Below are positions 35,981 to 44,715 of a stretch of 64,000 bases of DNA, one piece after another. A model generated the notes under the pieces. It searched no databases. It was given only the letters and a program-made list of their open reading frames with translations, and was not told where the DNA came from. A program made the position numbers and the translations under genes. This DNA is from CBCYMI01 sp965183855 (lineage in GTDB: Bacteria; Pseudomonadota; Alphaproteobacteria; Caulobacterales; Maricaulaceae): positions 1 to 64,000 of the forward strand of contig CBCYMI010000018.1 of NCBI GenBank assembly GCA_965183855.1. Reading direction: 5' to 3'. The first letter of the stretch is position 1, and each line of letters opens with the position of its first letter.

Positions 35981-37369
35981 TTAATTAGGTGTTTTATAAA
36001 TCATGCCTTGTTTCATTACAAAGTCAATATTCAGAAGAGATCTATAATCTTCTAATGGATTTTCTTTAACGGCAATAATATCAGCATATTTTCCTTGCTC
36101 AATCGTTCCTGTATCAGTTAGAATTCCAAGATGATCTGCTGCATTTTTAGTTGCAATTATAATTGCTTCTTTCATACCAATTCCTGCTTCTGTTAAATAT
36201 TGAAATTCTTTAGCATTATCTCCATGACGAGAAACACCAGAATCAGTTCCAAAAGCCAGATTAACCCCTTTTTTATATGCAATCTTAATCATGTTTTCCA
36301 TTACAGGCGCAACTTGTTTTGCTTTTTTACGAGAAGCCTCTGGCAACCATTCCCATTCATAAACGGTTTTTCCTGCCAATAAAGTAGGAATTAAATAAGC
36401 ATTTTTTTGTTTAAATAACATAGCAGTTTTTTCATCTAAATAACTACCATGTTCAATAGAATCGATACCCGCTTTTAACGCAGATTCTATCCCTGTTTTT
36501 CCATGTGCATGCGCTGTAACTTTACGTCCCAACAAATGTGCCGTTTCTATAATTGCCTTTAATTCATCCTTGAAAAACTGCTGATCAACCCCTGCTTTTG
36601 TATTAGAAAGCACACCTCCTGTTGCCGTAATCTTAATGACATCGGCACCACGTTTTACAGCTTCTCTAACTGCCTTCCGACAATTTGCAACTCCGTCACA
36701 CGTATTTCTACCTTGCATTAAGTCAATAATTTCCTGTTTATAACCATGAACATCTCCATGCCCTCCCGTTGGTGTAATCGCTCTACCAGAAGCCAGAATT
36801 CTAGGACCTGGAATTTTCCCCTTTTCAATTGCATTTCTAAGCGCAAAAATCTCTTCTGTTCCGCCAACATCTTGAACCGTTGTAAACCCAGCTCTCAGTG
36901 TTCTTAAAGCATGCATGGCACCATTTAAAGCCTTGTCAGCCTGTGATTGGCGAACAGTTTTTAGAGCAATATCAGGACTAAATTCAAAAAGAAGATGGAC
37001 ATGGCTGTCAATCAGCCCTGGTAATATAAAATGCGTTTTCAGATTAATAATTTCTGCATTCTTTGGCGTATGATACCCATCCAGAATCTTCTCTATCCTT
37101 CCTTGATAAACAAGAATGGTCATTTCTTTTTTAACTTCCAGATTATCTCCTAATAAAACAGTTCCTGCTTGAAGAGCAATTCGTTTTTTTTGATAATCAT
37201 GGTTAGAAGCCTGACCTGAAGAGGTCAGAAACAATACACTCAAAAAACATATTAATATAAAATAAAACCATGAAAGAGAATTATCTAAGAAAGCAAAATG
37301 AGATAAAAAACCAATCCTTTTAAATTTTCTATTTCCTTTTTTATATCTATTTATATCATCCATTGTCAT
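35981..37369 (-). CDS. Membrane-anchored/exported amidohydrolase
   Basis: A metal-dependent amidohydrolase of the imidazolonepropionase/Xaa-Pro dipeptidase-like group. Binuclear-site motifs are complete: GLIDSHVHL (HxH), carboxylated-lysine candidate in GADVIKITATGGVLS, KVTAHAHG, GIDSIEHGSYLD and FGTDSGV. A hydrophobic segment at about residues 29-51 serves as signal or anchor, placing the enzyme outside the cytoplasm. At 462 residues it is full length. Members hydrolyse dipeptides, cyclic amides or organophosphates; the substrate cannot be told. IS relic 3 inserted exactly at the stop codon, which remains intact. Confidence 0.88.
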   Translation of the reverse strand: MTMDDINRYKKGNRKFKRIGFLSHFAFLDNSLSWFYFILICFLSVLFLTSSGQASNHDYQKKRIALQAGTVLLGDNLEVKKEMTILVYQGRIEKILDGYHTPKNAEIINLKTHFILPGLIDSHVHLLFEFSPDIALKTVRQSQADKALNGAMHALRTLRAGFTTVQDVGGTEEIFALRNAIEKGKIPGPRILASGRAITPTGGHGDVHGYKQEIIDLMQGRNTCDGVANCRKAVREAVKRGADVIKITATGGVLSNTKAGVDQQFFKDELKAIIETAHLLGRKVTAHAHGKTGIESALKAGIDSIEHGSYLDEKTAMLFKQKNAYLIPTLLAGKTVYEWEWLPEASRKKAKQVAPVMENMIKIAYKKGVNLAFGTDSGVSRHGDNAKEFQYLTEAGIGMKEAIIIATKNAADHLGILTDTGTIEQGKYADIIAVKENPLEDYRSLLNIDFVMKQGMIYKTPN

Positions 37370-37469
37370 TTTTCTCCCTCATAATGAACACAATAAGATA
37401 TCATATTATTACATTTTTGATAAAGAGTTTGTTCTGAATATAAATCATTATATTATTTTTGAATATATT

Positions 37470-38768
37470 CTAAATATTATTTTTTTCATTAATATGGTTT
37501 AAAGCTCTAAAGGCAATATCATGACGATAAAACCCTTCTTCCCAATTAATGCTTTCCAAAGCCTGATACGCCCTTTCAACTGCAACGGACAAGCTTTCTG
37601 CTTTTGAGGCAATATTTAAAACACGCCCCCCTATTGCAATTAATTTATGATCTTCAGAATAACCCGTTCCCGCATGATATACATAAACATCACTCATCCG
37701 TTTTGCTTTATCAAGATAAGGAAGTACCATATTTTTCCTGTAACTTCCAGGATAACCTTTAGAAGCAAGAACAATGACAACAACAGACTCTTCGAACCAG
37801 ATGAGTTCTTCCTTTAATTCAGAAAGCGTTCCATTTGCACAGGCATATAAGAAAGGTAAAAGGTCAGATCTTAATCTCATCATAAGAACCTGACATTCAG
37901 GATCTCCAAATCGGACATTATATTCAATAAGTTTAGGTCCTGAATCTGTCATCATTAATCCTGCATATAACACCCCTTGATAAGGCGTGTTTTCTTCTAA
38001 CATACCTTTAAGTGTTGGCTTTATAATGTCTTCCATTACCTGGTTTTTTTCCTCTTGGCTTAAATTAGGAACGGGAGAATATGCTCCCATTCCACCTGTA
38101 TTTGGTCCTTCATCTCCATCATAGGCACGTTTGTGATCCTGAGCTGTTTCAAACGGAAGTGCTGTTTTACCATCACATAATGCAAAAAAAGATACTTCTT
38201 CTCCTTTAAGAAATTCTTCAATGACTAAAATTTTTCCAGCTTGCCCAAATGCTCCTTTCAAAAAAGACGCGGCTTGCTCTTCTGCTTCTTGGAGTGTCTT
38301 ACAAATCACCACACCTTTGCCAGCAGCTAAACCATCTGCTTTTAAAACATACGGTTTTTCAAATTGCCTAAGTGCAGATTTGGCTTTACTGATCGTATTA
38401 ACCGTTATGGAACGAGCAGTTGGAATTTGATATTTCCTACAAAATGCTTTGGTAAAAGCCTTGGATGTTTCTAATTGAGCTGCTGATTTCTCAGGACCAA
38501 AACAGGGAATGTTTTTTTCTCTTAATGCATCTGCAATCCCTAAAGATAACGGAATTTCTGGGCCAACAACAACCAAATCCACAGATTCTCTTATTGCAAA
38601 ATCAACCAGTTCAGATTTTTGATCTGCCTTAATATCAATAGAAACTCCAAGAGGAGCTGTTCCAGGATTTCCAGGAGCCATAATTAATGTTTTAATCAAA
38701 GGGCTTTGACTGATTTTCCAAGCCAAAGCATGCTCTCTTCCTCCAGAGCCTACAACTAATACTTTCAT
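37470..38768 (-). CDS. purD: Phosphoribosylamine-glycine ligase
   Basis: Second step of purine synthesis: phosphoribosylamine plus glycine plus ATP to GAR. At 432 residues it is full length. ATP-grasp signatures: KVLVVGSGGREHALAW (2-17), VVVGPEIPLSLGIAD, YVLKADGLAAGKGVVICK, GEEVSFFALCDG, AQDHKRAYDGDEGPNTGGMGAYSPVP and IEYNVRFGDPECQ. Divergent from xseA, an arrangement found in many alphaproteobacteria. The C-terminus ends INEKNNI. Confidence 0.96.
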   Translation of the reverse strand: MKVLVVGSGGREHALAWKISQSPLIKTLIMAPGNPGTAPLGVSIDIKADQKSELVDFAIRESVDLVVVGPEIPLSLGIADALREKNIPCFGPEKSAAQLETSKAFTKAFCRKYQIPTARSITVNTISKAKSALRQFEKPYVLKADGLAAGKGVVICKTLQEAEEQAASFLKGAFGQAGKILVIEEFLKGEEVSFFALCDGKTALPFETAQDHKRAYDGDEGPNTGGMGAYSPVPNLSQEEKNQVMEDIIKPTLKGMLEENTPYQGVLYAGLMMTDSGPKLIEYNVRFGDPECQVLMMRLRSDLLPFLYACANGTLSELKEELIWFEESVVVIVLASKGYPGSYRKNMVLPYLDKAKRMSDVYVYHAGTGYSEDHKLIAIGGRVLNIASKAESLSVAVERAYQALESINWEEGFYRHDIAFRALNHINEKNNI

Positions 38769-39014
38769 CTTTTTTTTCCGCTTTTAAGGAGTGTATATTT
38801 AATCAATCATCTGATCTTATGAAAAAAACAAAACAATCTCCAGTTTATTTTTCTTTTATTTTGATGTTAATCCAAAAATCAAATATATTTAATTCATATC
38901 CATACGATCTGACAAAACATATTCTGTTTTCTAAAAACGATCAAAATCAGATATTTCTCTCAATCTTTCAATCTCAAACATCACTTTTTTATGGAAAAAA
39001 AAATATAAATCCGT

Positions 39015-40451
39015 ATGATTGACGATATGGAAAAAGACAATACACCTATTTATACGGTCTCAGAGCTCTCTGTTTCTCTTAAACAGACAATAGAAACCAA
39101 TTATTCAAATGTTAAAATTCGAGGAGAATTTGGACGCATCACACGTGCGCAATCAGGTCATGTCTATCTGGATATGAAAGATGAAAAAGCTGTATTATCT
39201 GCGATTATATGGAAAGGAATTGCTTCAAAATTACAACACAAACCAGAAGAAGGAATGGAAGTTATTGCAACAGGGCGTTTAACAATTTTCCAAGGACGTT
39301 CCCAATATCAGTTTATTATTGAACATTTTGAACTTGCAGGTATTGGTGCTTTAATGAAATTGCTGGAAGAACGTAAGAAAAAATTAGCAGAGCTTGGTTT
39401 TTTTAACCCTGAACATAAACAAAAACTGCCCTTTTGTCCCTCTGTTATCGGAGTGATTACCTCCCCAACAGGTGCCGTTATTCGAGATATTATTCATCGT
39501 ATTTCAGACCGTTTCCCAGCACAAATTCTTCTTTGGTCTGTTCCTGTTCAAGGAAATGAAGCTTCAAAAGCAATCACAGAAGCAATTAATGGCTTTAATC
39601 AATTTCCAAAAACACTTCCTCATCCAGAGCTTATTCTCATTGCAAGAGGAGGAGGTTCGCTTGAAGATTTATGGGCATTCAATGAAGAAAATATTGTCAG
39701 GGCTGTTTTTAAAAGCCATATTCCTATTATTTCTGCCATTGGTCATGAAACAGACTGGACATTGATTGATCTTGTCGCGGATTACAGAGCGCCAACACCA
39801 ACAGGTGCTGCAGAAATAGCCGTTCCTGTCCGACTTGAAATGCTTGCTCAAACCAATGATCTTGGAACACGCATTAAAAAAGCCTTATTACGCAATTTAA
39901 AACAAAATCATACTGAGCTACACTCAATAAAAGCAAGATTTTCCAAACCAGATCGGTTTTTAAGTTTTCATAGACAATCTTTTGATCGCTTGTCAGAACG
40001 CTTTAAAATGAGTCTTTTAACCTATTTACAAATACAACAACAAAAATTCCAAATTGCACAAAAAGGATTATCTTCTCGTTTGCTTCAAAATACATTAAAT
40101 TACCAAAAACAGCAAATTGAGAACTATAAAACAAGATTGGAAGAGAGCATTAAGCGCTATCTTTCAAAATTAAATCTATCTTTTGATACAAACGCCAAAC
40201 TTTTAGAAGCCATAAGCCATAAAGCTGTTTTAAAGCGTGGGTACGTCATTGCAAAAAAAATGACAACAGAGACAAATCATCAACTTATCAGACGCTCAAA
40301 ACGCCTTAAAGAAAAAGATAAAATTTCTCTTTTGTTTTATGATGGAGAACGTCTCGCTGAAATTCTAGCTCCTTCCTCAAAAAAAACAACCGAAAGATCA
40401 AAAAAAAATAAAGATCAAGAAACACCTTCCATCCAAGGAAAGTTATTTTAA
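39015..40451 (+). CDS. xseA: Exodeoxyribonuclease VII large subunit
   Basis: Large subunit of the single-strand-specific exonuclease used in mismatch and crosslink repair. The N-terminal OB-fold (VSELSVSLKQTIETNYSNVKIRGEFGRI) is followed by the catalytic domain with LPFCPSVIGVITSPTGAVIRDI, LILIARGGGSLEDLWAFNEE, ISAIGHETDWTLIDLVADYRAPTPTGAAE, and a long coiled coil to the C-terminus. At 478 residues it is normal length. The small subunit xseB is not in the window. The DUF2093 gene downstream is a conserved neighbour. Confidence 0.95.
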   Translation: MIDDMEKDNTPIYTVSELSVSLKQTIETNYSNVKIRGEFGRITRAQSGHVYLDMKDEKAVLSAIIWKGIASKLQHKPEEGMEVIATGRLTIFQGRSQYQFIIEHFELAGIGALMKLLEERKKKLAELGFFNPEHKQKLPFCPSVIGVITSPTGAVIRDIIHRISDRFPAQILLWSVPVQGNEASKAITEAINGFNQFPKTLPHPELILIARGGGSLEDLWAFNEENIVRAVFKSHIPIISAIGHETDWTLIDLVADYRAPTPTGAAEIAVPVRLEMLAQTNDLGTRIKKALLRNLKQNHTELHSIKARFSKPDRFLSFHRQSFDRLSERFKMSLLTYLQIQQQKFQIAQKGLSSRLLQNTLNYQKQQIENYKTRLEESIKRYLSKLNLSFDTNAKLLEAISHKAVLKRGYVIAKKMTTETNHQLIRRSKRLKEKDKISLLFYDGERLAEILAPSSKKTTERSKKNKDQETPSIQGKLF

Positions 40452-40775
40452 CCCTGCAATAATGCTCATCAGAACATTTTTTTTGTTTCTGCACAAAATA
40501 CTGACTGCTTCAATTAAATCGAATTATTATTATGTAACCGCTTAATGGTGTTTTAATACAGGAAAGATTTTCTTTATAAAGATAGAAAAATCTAGAGAGC
40601 TAGTAATAAAACCTAGCAACCAATTTTTATTTAACAGGTTTTTTTGTTTTTCAAGGATTGCTTTTATAATTTTATTGTTTTTAAACTTATCCTGTTTTTT
40701 ATAAACTCTACCGTAAATTAAGGATAATAAAAGACACTTTTTAAAAATTTATGTGATCTAAAAAGGGCAATCTAT
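40452..40775. other. Noncoding gap between xseA and the DUF2093 gene
   Basis: About 320 AT-rich bases without an ORF. No convincing terminator or RNA is visible. Confidence 0.45.
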
Positions 40776-40997
40776 ATGAAGAATATACAAGAAACAGAAG
40801 CGAAATTGGTTTATGGCAATAGCGATTATGATATTATTGCTTATGGTGATTATGTCTTGTGTGCCGTGACAGGCCAGAAAATTCCATTACGTGAATTACG
40901 ATATTGGAATGTTGAAAAACAAGAGGCTTATTATGACGCCAAAATATCTCTTGATCGTCATATTCATTCCCAAATAGAAAAACCTTTATCAGACTAG
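40776..40997 (+). CDS. DUF2093 protein
   Basis: A 73-residue protein with the family block AKLVYGNSDYDIIAYGDYVLCAVTGQKIPLRELRYWNVEKQEAY. DUF2093 proteins are restricted mainly to alphaproteobacteria and usually lie next to xseA, as here. The CxxTGQxI segment is reminiscent of a half zinc site with only one cysteine. Function unknown. Confidence 0.88.
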   Translation: MKNIQETEAKLVYGNSDYDIIAYGDYVLCAVTGQKIPLRELRYWNVEKQEAYYDAKISLDRHIHSQIEKPLSD

Positions 40998-41082
40998 TCT
41001 ATCAAAATTGCTAGCTCTGGATTTTCGTTTAAATTGAAATGTTAATCTTGTTTTAGTCCTAAATAAATTGGAAATAATACTT

Positions 41083-42087
41083 ATGTATACCCTTTTAAAA
41101 AAACATCTAATCCTTTTAATTTCTATCACCAGCATTTTTTGGAGCTTGACCAGTTTTTCAAATCCAATATCAAATCTTGAATGTGACGGTATTTTTAAGC
41201 AAGGCGGATTGCTGATTTGCAAGGGAGAGCCAAATGAGCACTTCTATATTATGGAATACAATACTCTCCCCTCACCCCTTTTATTAAATCAAACACAATG
41301 GTTTGAAAAACAAAAACTCTCAGATCTTTTATCTAAAGATACAAACCTTGAAACGATTAAAACCAGCAAAAATGGAATTGTTATTATTGGCTTGCATAAA
41401 ACAGCACCTCAATATCTGGTAATTATCCATAAAATGAACATAGCACAGTCTAAAAATCAATCTTCTCAATCTGGTTTTAATACCCTATCTACAAAAACCT
41501 ATCATATTCAACCTCGCCAATATAAAATTGAAAAAATTAATGGTCTCCCAGCTCATAAAGTGACCCCAAAAACAGCACAACAAATTGAAAAAATAAAACA
41601 GGATTCTATTCTGAAAAAAAAGGGATTCTCACATTATGCACAAAAGGATTATTTTCTTGATGGCTTTATTATTCCTGCTAAAGGGAGAATTTCTGGCATT
41701 TATGGATCTCAAAGGATTCTTAATGGAACGCCTAAAAATCCGCATTATGGTCTTGATATCGCAGCACAGAAAGGAAGCCCTGTTATTGCTCCTGCATCAG
41801 GTATTGTCACCCTTGCAAACCCAGATTTATATTATGAAGGTGGATTGATTTTGATCGATCATGGACAAGGACTTATTTCTGCTTTTCTACACTTAAATAC
41901 CCTTGATGTGAAAAAAGGAGATTATATAAAAAAAGGAGAAAAAATTGGTAGTATTGGAGCAACAGGAAGAGCAACAGGTCCACATTTAGATTGGCGTGTC
42001 AAATGGAAAAAAAGGCAAATTGACCCTGAATTTTTGTTAAAAATGCAGCCTGTTTTTACTTCAAAACAAAAAAAACAACCTAAATAG
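41083..42087 (+). CDS. M23-family (LytM-like) metallopeptidase
   Basis: An exported peptidoglycan endopeptidase or its regulatory homologue. Signal peptide at the N-terminus (MYTLLKKHLILLISITSIFW...SFS); the central region is unassigned; the C-terminal LytM domain has GRISGIYGSQRILNGTPKNPHYGLDIAAQKGSPVIAPASG with the HxxxD zinc ligands. The second motif reads GPHLDWRVKW, with Asp in place of the second His of the usual HLHW. ATG 41083 is chosen because GGAAATAA precedes it; TTG 41068 is in frame. The gene lies beside DUF2093 and may be co-transcribed. Confidence 0.9.
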   Translation: MYTLLKKHLILLISITSIFWSLTSFSNPISNLECDGIFKQGGLLICKGEPNEHFYIMEYNTLPSPLLLNQTQWFEKQKLSDLLSKDTNLETIKTSKNGIVIIGLHKTAPQYLVIIHKMNIAQSKNQSSQSGFNTLSTKTYHIQPRQYKIEKINGLPAHKVTPKTAQQIEKIKQDSILKKKGFSHYAQKDYFLDGFIIPAKGRISGIYGSQRILNGTPKNPHYGLDIAAQKGSPVIAPASGIVTLANPDLYYEGGLILIDHGQGLISAFLHLNTLDVKKGDYIKKGEKIGSIGATGRATGPHLDWRVKWKKRQIDPEFLLKMQPVFTSKQKKQPK

Positions 42088-42229
42088 CATAGATAAAAGG
42101 AACCGTATTTTTTATCTCCTGTCTAAAAATTGATACATATTGCCTATTTAAGGGCTAAAACCAGACCCTATTACCACAAAACACCAGCTCTGCCCTTTAG
42201 AAGAAAATAATTTTTCCTTTATACTTGTC

Positions 42230-43072
42230 TTAAGAAAGATAATATTCTGGTCTACGGTCTCTGAAAAATCCCCAGCCTGCCCTTAACCGTTGGATTTGTT
42301 CAAAATCAAAACACGCTAGCTGAATTCCTGGCTGATGCGAATCCAGCTCTGCAATAATTTCTCCATAAGGATCGCAAATAAAAGAAGAACCATAGAAAAT
42401 CTGGTTTTGTTCCTTACCGACCCTATTTGCTGTGGCAATGGGAACCATATTTGCAACAGCCTGTCCTTGCATTACCCGACGCCAGGGCTGTCGTGTGTTT
42501 AAATCAGGTTTTAAGGGTTCAGATCCAATTGCCGTTGGGTATAATAAAATATCTGCTCCAAGCAGACACATTGAACGAGAAGCTTCTGGAAACCATTGAT
42601 CCCAGCAAATACCAACACCTATTTTTCCATAGGGAGTCTGCCATGCTTTAAACCCTGTATTTCCAGGTCTGAAATAAAATTTCTCCTGGTAACCAGCTCC
42701 ATCTGGAATATGTGTTTTTCGGTAAAGCCCTAAAATACTCCCATCGACAGTAATCATCACAATAGTATTATAATAATGCACACCATCTCTTTCAAAGATA
42801 GAAACAGGAATAACCAAATTTAACTCTTTTGCCAATTTAGAAAATTCAAGAACACATGGATGCTCTTTCCAAGACCATGCATAATCAAAAAAACATTCAT
42901 TTTGAACTTTACAAAAATAATGTCCTTGAATAAGTTCAGGCAATACGATAATTTGAGCACCCTGTCTGGCAGCTTCTTTGATCTGATGTTTGATCATACT
43001 AATATTATTGTTTATATCTTCATCAAATTCAAGCTGAATAATCGCAATACAAACCTTCATTTTCTTTTCCAT
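42230..43072 (-). CDS. aguB: N-carbamoylputrescine amidohydrolase
   Basis: Nitrilase-superfamily enzyme that releases putrescine from N-carbamoylputrescine, the last step of the agmatine route. Catalytic triad visible: Glu46 (IVLPELIQG), Lys119 (LYRKTHIPDG) and Cys156 (GVGICWDQWFPEASR). The CWDQWFPE context and GYQEKFYFRPGN are typical of AguB. At 280 residues it is full length. ATG 43072 or the in-frame ATG at 43060 may be the start. Same strand as aguA, separated from it by a HicB-like gene. Confidence 0.93.
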   Translation of the reverse strand: MEKKMKVCIAIIQLEFDEDINNNISMIKHQIKEAARQGAQIIVLPELIQGHYFCKVQNECFFDYAWSWKEHPCVLEFSKLAKELNLVIPVSIFERDGVHYYNTIVMITVDGSILGLYRKTHIPDGAGYQEKFYFRPGNTGFKAWQTPYGKIGVGICWDQWFPEASRSMCLLGADILLYPTAIGSEPLKPDLNTRQPWRRVMQGQAVANMVPIATANRVGKEQNQIFYGSSFICDPYGEIIAELDSHQPGIQLACFDFEQIQRLRAGWGFFRDRRPEYYLS

Positions 43073-43100
43073 AAGAGCTTAAGTTTCAAAACACTCAATA

Positions 43101-43364
43101 TTAACCGCTATAGGATTTAGGAATTGGTAATTTTTCTTTATCTTTGTATTCGACCTGAATCCATGCTTTAAAAGCGTCTTTTGCTTCTAAAAGTGCTTCT
43201 TCTATACTATCTCCATCTGCAATACATCCTGGCAAATCAGGAAAACTTACCAAAAATCCACCACCTTCATCTTTGGGAATAGGAGCCAAAAAGATTGGAT
43301 AATCTTCCATTTTAACTGAATGCTTCTCAAATTCAACTGGATTGATTTTATGTTCTGTTTTCAT
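43101..43364 (-). CDS. HicB-like antitoxin-type protein without HicA partner
   Basis: An 87-residue HicB-fold protein: YPIFLAPIPKDEGGGFLVSFPDLPGCIADGDSIEEALLEAKDAFKAWIQVEYKDKEKLPIPKS matches the type II antitoxin N-terminal domain. The C-terminal HTH or RHH DNA-binding part of longer HicB proteins is missing, and no HicA toxin ORF lies on either side. It sits between aguA and aguB with about 30 and 130 bases spacing on the same strand, so it is probably co-transcribed with them. Solitary HicB domains may have other roles. Confidence 0.85.
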   Translation of the reverse strand: MKTEHKINPVEFEKHSVKMEDYPIFLAPIPKDEGGGFLVSFPDLPGCIADGDSIEEALLEAKDAFKAWIQVEYKDKEKLPIPKSYSG

Positions 43365-43498
43365 TTACGTTTCTCCTTCAGTCAATCTAATTAAATATTC
43401 TATATAGACCAGACGATAATAAACACTATTAAACATGATTGGGTAAAAAATAAACCCATCTCTCAAGGAGATCGTTACAGAATTGTTTATTTGTCATC

Positions 43499-44518
43499 TT
43501 ATTTAACCTGTTTCCATTGATGTTGAGAAATACAATGAAAACTCCCCCCACCTGTTAATAAAGCAGAAGATGGAAATCCAATGACTTTATACGCTTTAAA
43601 AATTTCTGATAAACTCTTTAATGCTTCCCGTCCACAAGCCAAATCATAAACAGGCATGATAACAGAATTTGGCGTTAGAATCATATTCATATGACTAGCT
43701 GGCATAATAGAGTGTGATGCATCCAAGATCCGACCTGGGGAAATAATCTCTGCAAATTCAATAGGGGCTCCATTTGCATCTCTTGCTTTATCAAGTTCTC
43801 TCCTGACATGATCATAAATTGCCAAATTAGGATCCTGTTGATCTTTCGGCTTTTGGCAAACAACCAGACCTGGTCTTACAAACCGAACCAGATTATCAAC
43901 ATGCCCGTCTGTATGATCAAAAACAAGACCCTCATCTAACCAAATAACACGTTCAATTCCCAATGTTTTCTTTAAGATCCGTTCAATATCACGTTCACTT
44001 AAATTTGGATTGCGGTTTTTATTAAGCAAGCATTGCCTGGTTGTAATTAATGTTCCCTGACCATCTCCTTCCAAAGCGCCTCCTTCACAGATAAAATCAT
44101 CTATGGAAATAATATCCATATCCATGCTTTGGGCAAGCCTAATTGCAAAATCCTGATCATCTGGAAAGAGATATTTTTGTCCCCATCCATTAAATTGAAA
44201 ACAAACTGCCTTTATTCCAAATTGAGTTTGAACAAACAAAGGAGCAATATCCCGTAACCATATATCTCCAAATTTGAGCTCAATTATGCGATTTAAATTT
44301 ATTTTTTTTTGTTTAAAACAAGATTCTGCCTGTTGATATGCATGGGCATGATGAACAATTAAGCTTACTGGAATGCGATTTTCTTCCAAACAAGAGATCA
44401 AATTTAAAACTTCATTTTGTGCCGTCTCTAATTTATCTTTCCATAAATTTGGATCGGATGGCCAAGCGAGCCAAAGGGTTTCCAGTTCTGAAGTTTCATG
44501 AGGCCAAATATTTAGCAT
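43499..44518 (-). CDS. aguA: Agmatine deiminase
   Basis: Converts agmatine to N-carbamoylputrescine in the polyamine pathway. Peptidylarginine-deiminase-like fold: WPHETSELETLWLAWPSDPNLW at the start, FGDIWLRDIAPLFV, FNGWGQKYLFPDDQ, EGGALEGDGQGTLI, DHTDGHVDNLVRFV and the catalytic Cys329 in GGGSFHCISQHQ. At 339 residues it is full length. First gene of aguA - hicB-like - aguB. The arginine decarboxylase that makes agmatine is not in the window. Confidence 0.94.
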   Translation of the reverse strand: MLNIWPHETSELETLWLAWPSDPNLWKDKLETAQNEVLNLISCLEENRIPVSLIVHHAHAYQQAESCFKQKKINLNRIIELKFGDIWLRDIAPLFVQTQFGIKAVCFQFNGWGQKYLFPDDQDFAIRLAQSMDMDIISIDDFICEGGALEGDGQGTLITTRQCLLNKNRNPNLSERDIERILKKTLGIERVIWLDEGLVFDHTDGHVDNLVRFVRPGLVVCQKPKDQQDPNLAIYDHVRRELDKARDANGAPIEFAEIISPGRILDASHSIMPASHMNMILTPNSVIMPVYDLACGREALKSLSEIFKAYKVIGFPSSALLTGGGSFHCISQHQWKQVK

Positions 44519-44715
44519 ACCATAATCCTATACGTGTTTTCTAACATGACTCATTTTATAAATGATCTAAATTTAAGGTTTTGAAAACTCAAAAAGCAAT
44601 TAATATAACTCCATTCCAATAGTTAAAGCTAGACATTAAACTAGGGTTGATTTAACACATGAAAAACAATATTTTCAAATTAATAATAATCTGAAACCTC
44701 TGTTTGGATGTTTAA

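Noticed and set aside
32060..35982. Composite transposon carrying the 715-residue protein
   Set aside because: The two flanking relics have different ends and each has its own 8-base duplication, so they inserted independently.
38819..39022. 67-codon ORF between purD and xseA
   Set aside because: Low-complexity Phe/Lys/Ser composition, overlaps the xseA start and has no homology; this is the divergent promoter region.
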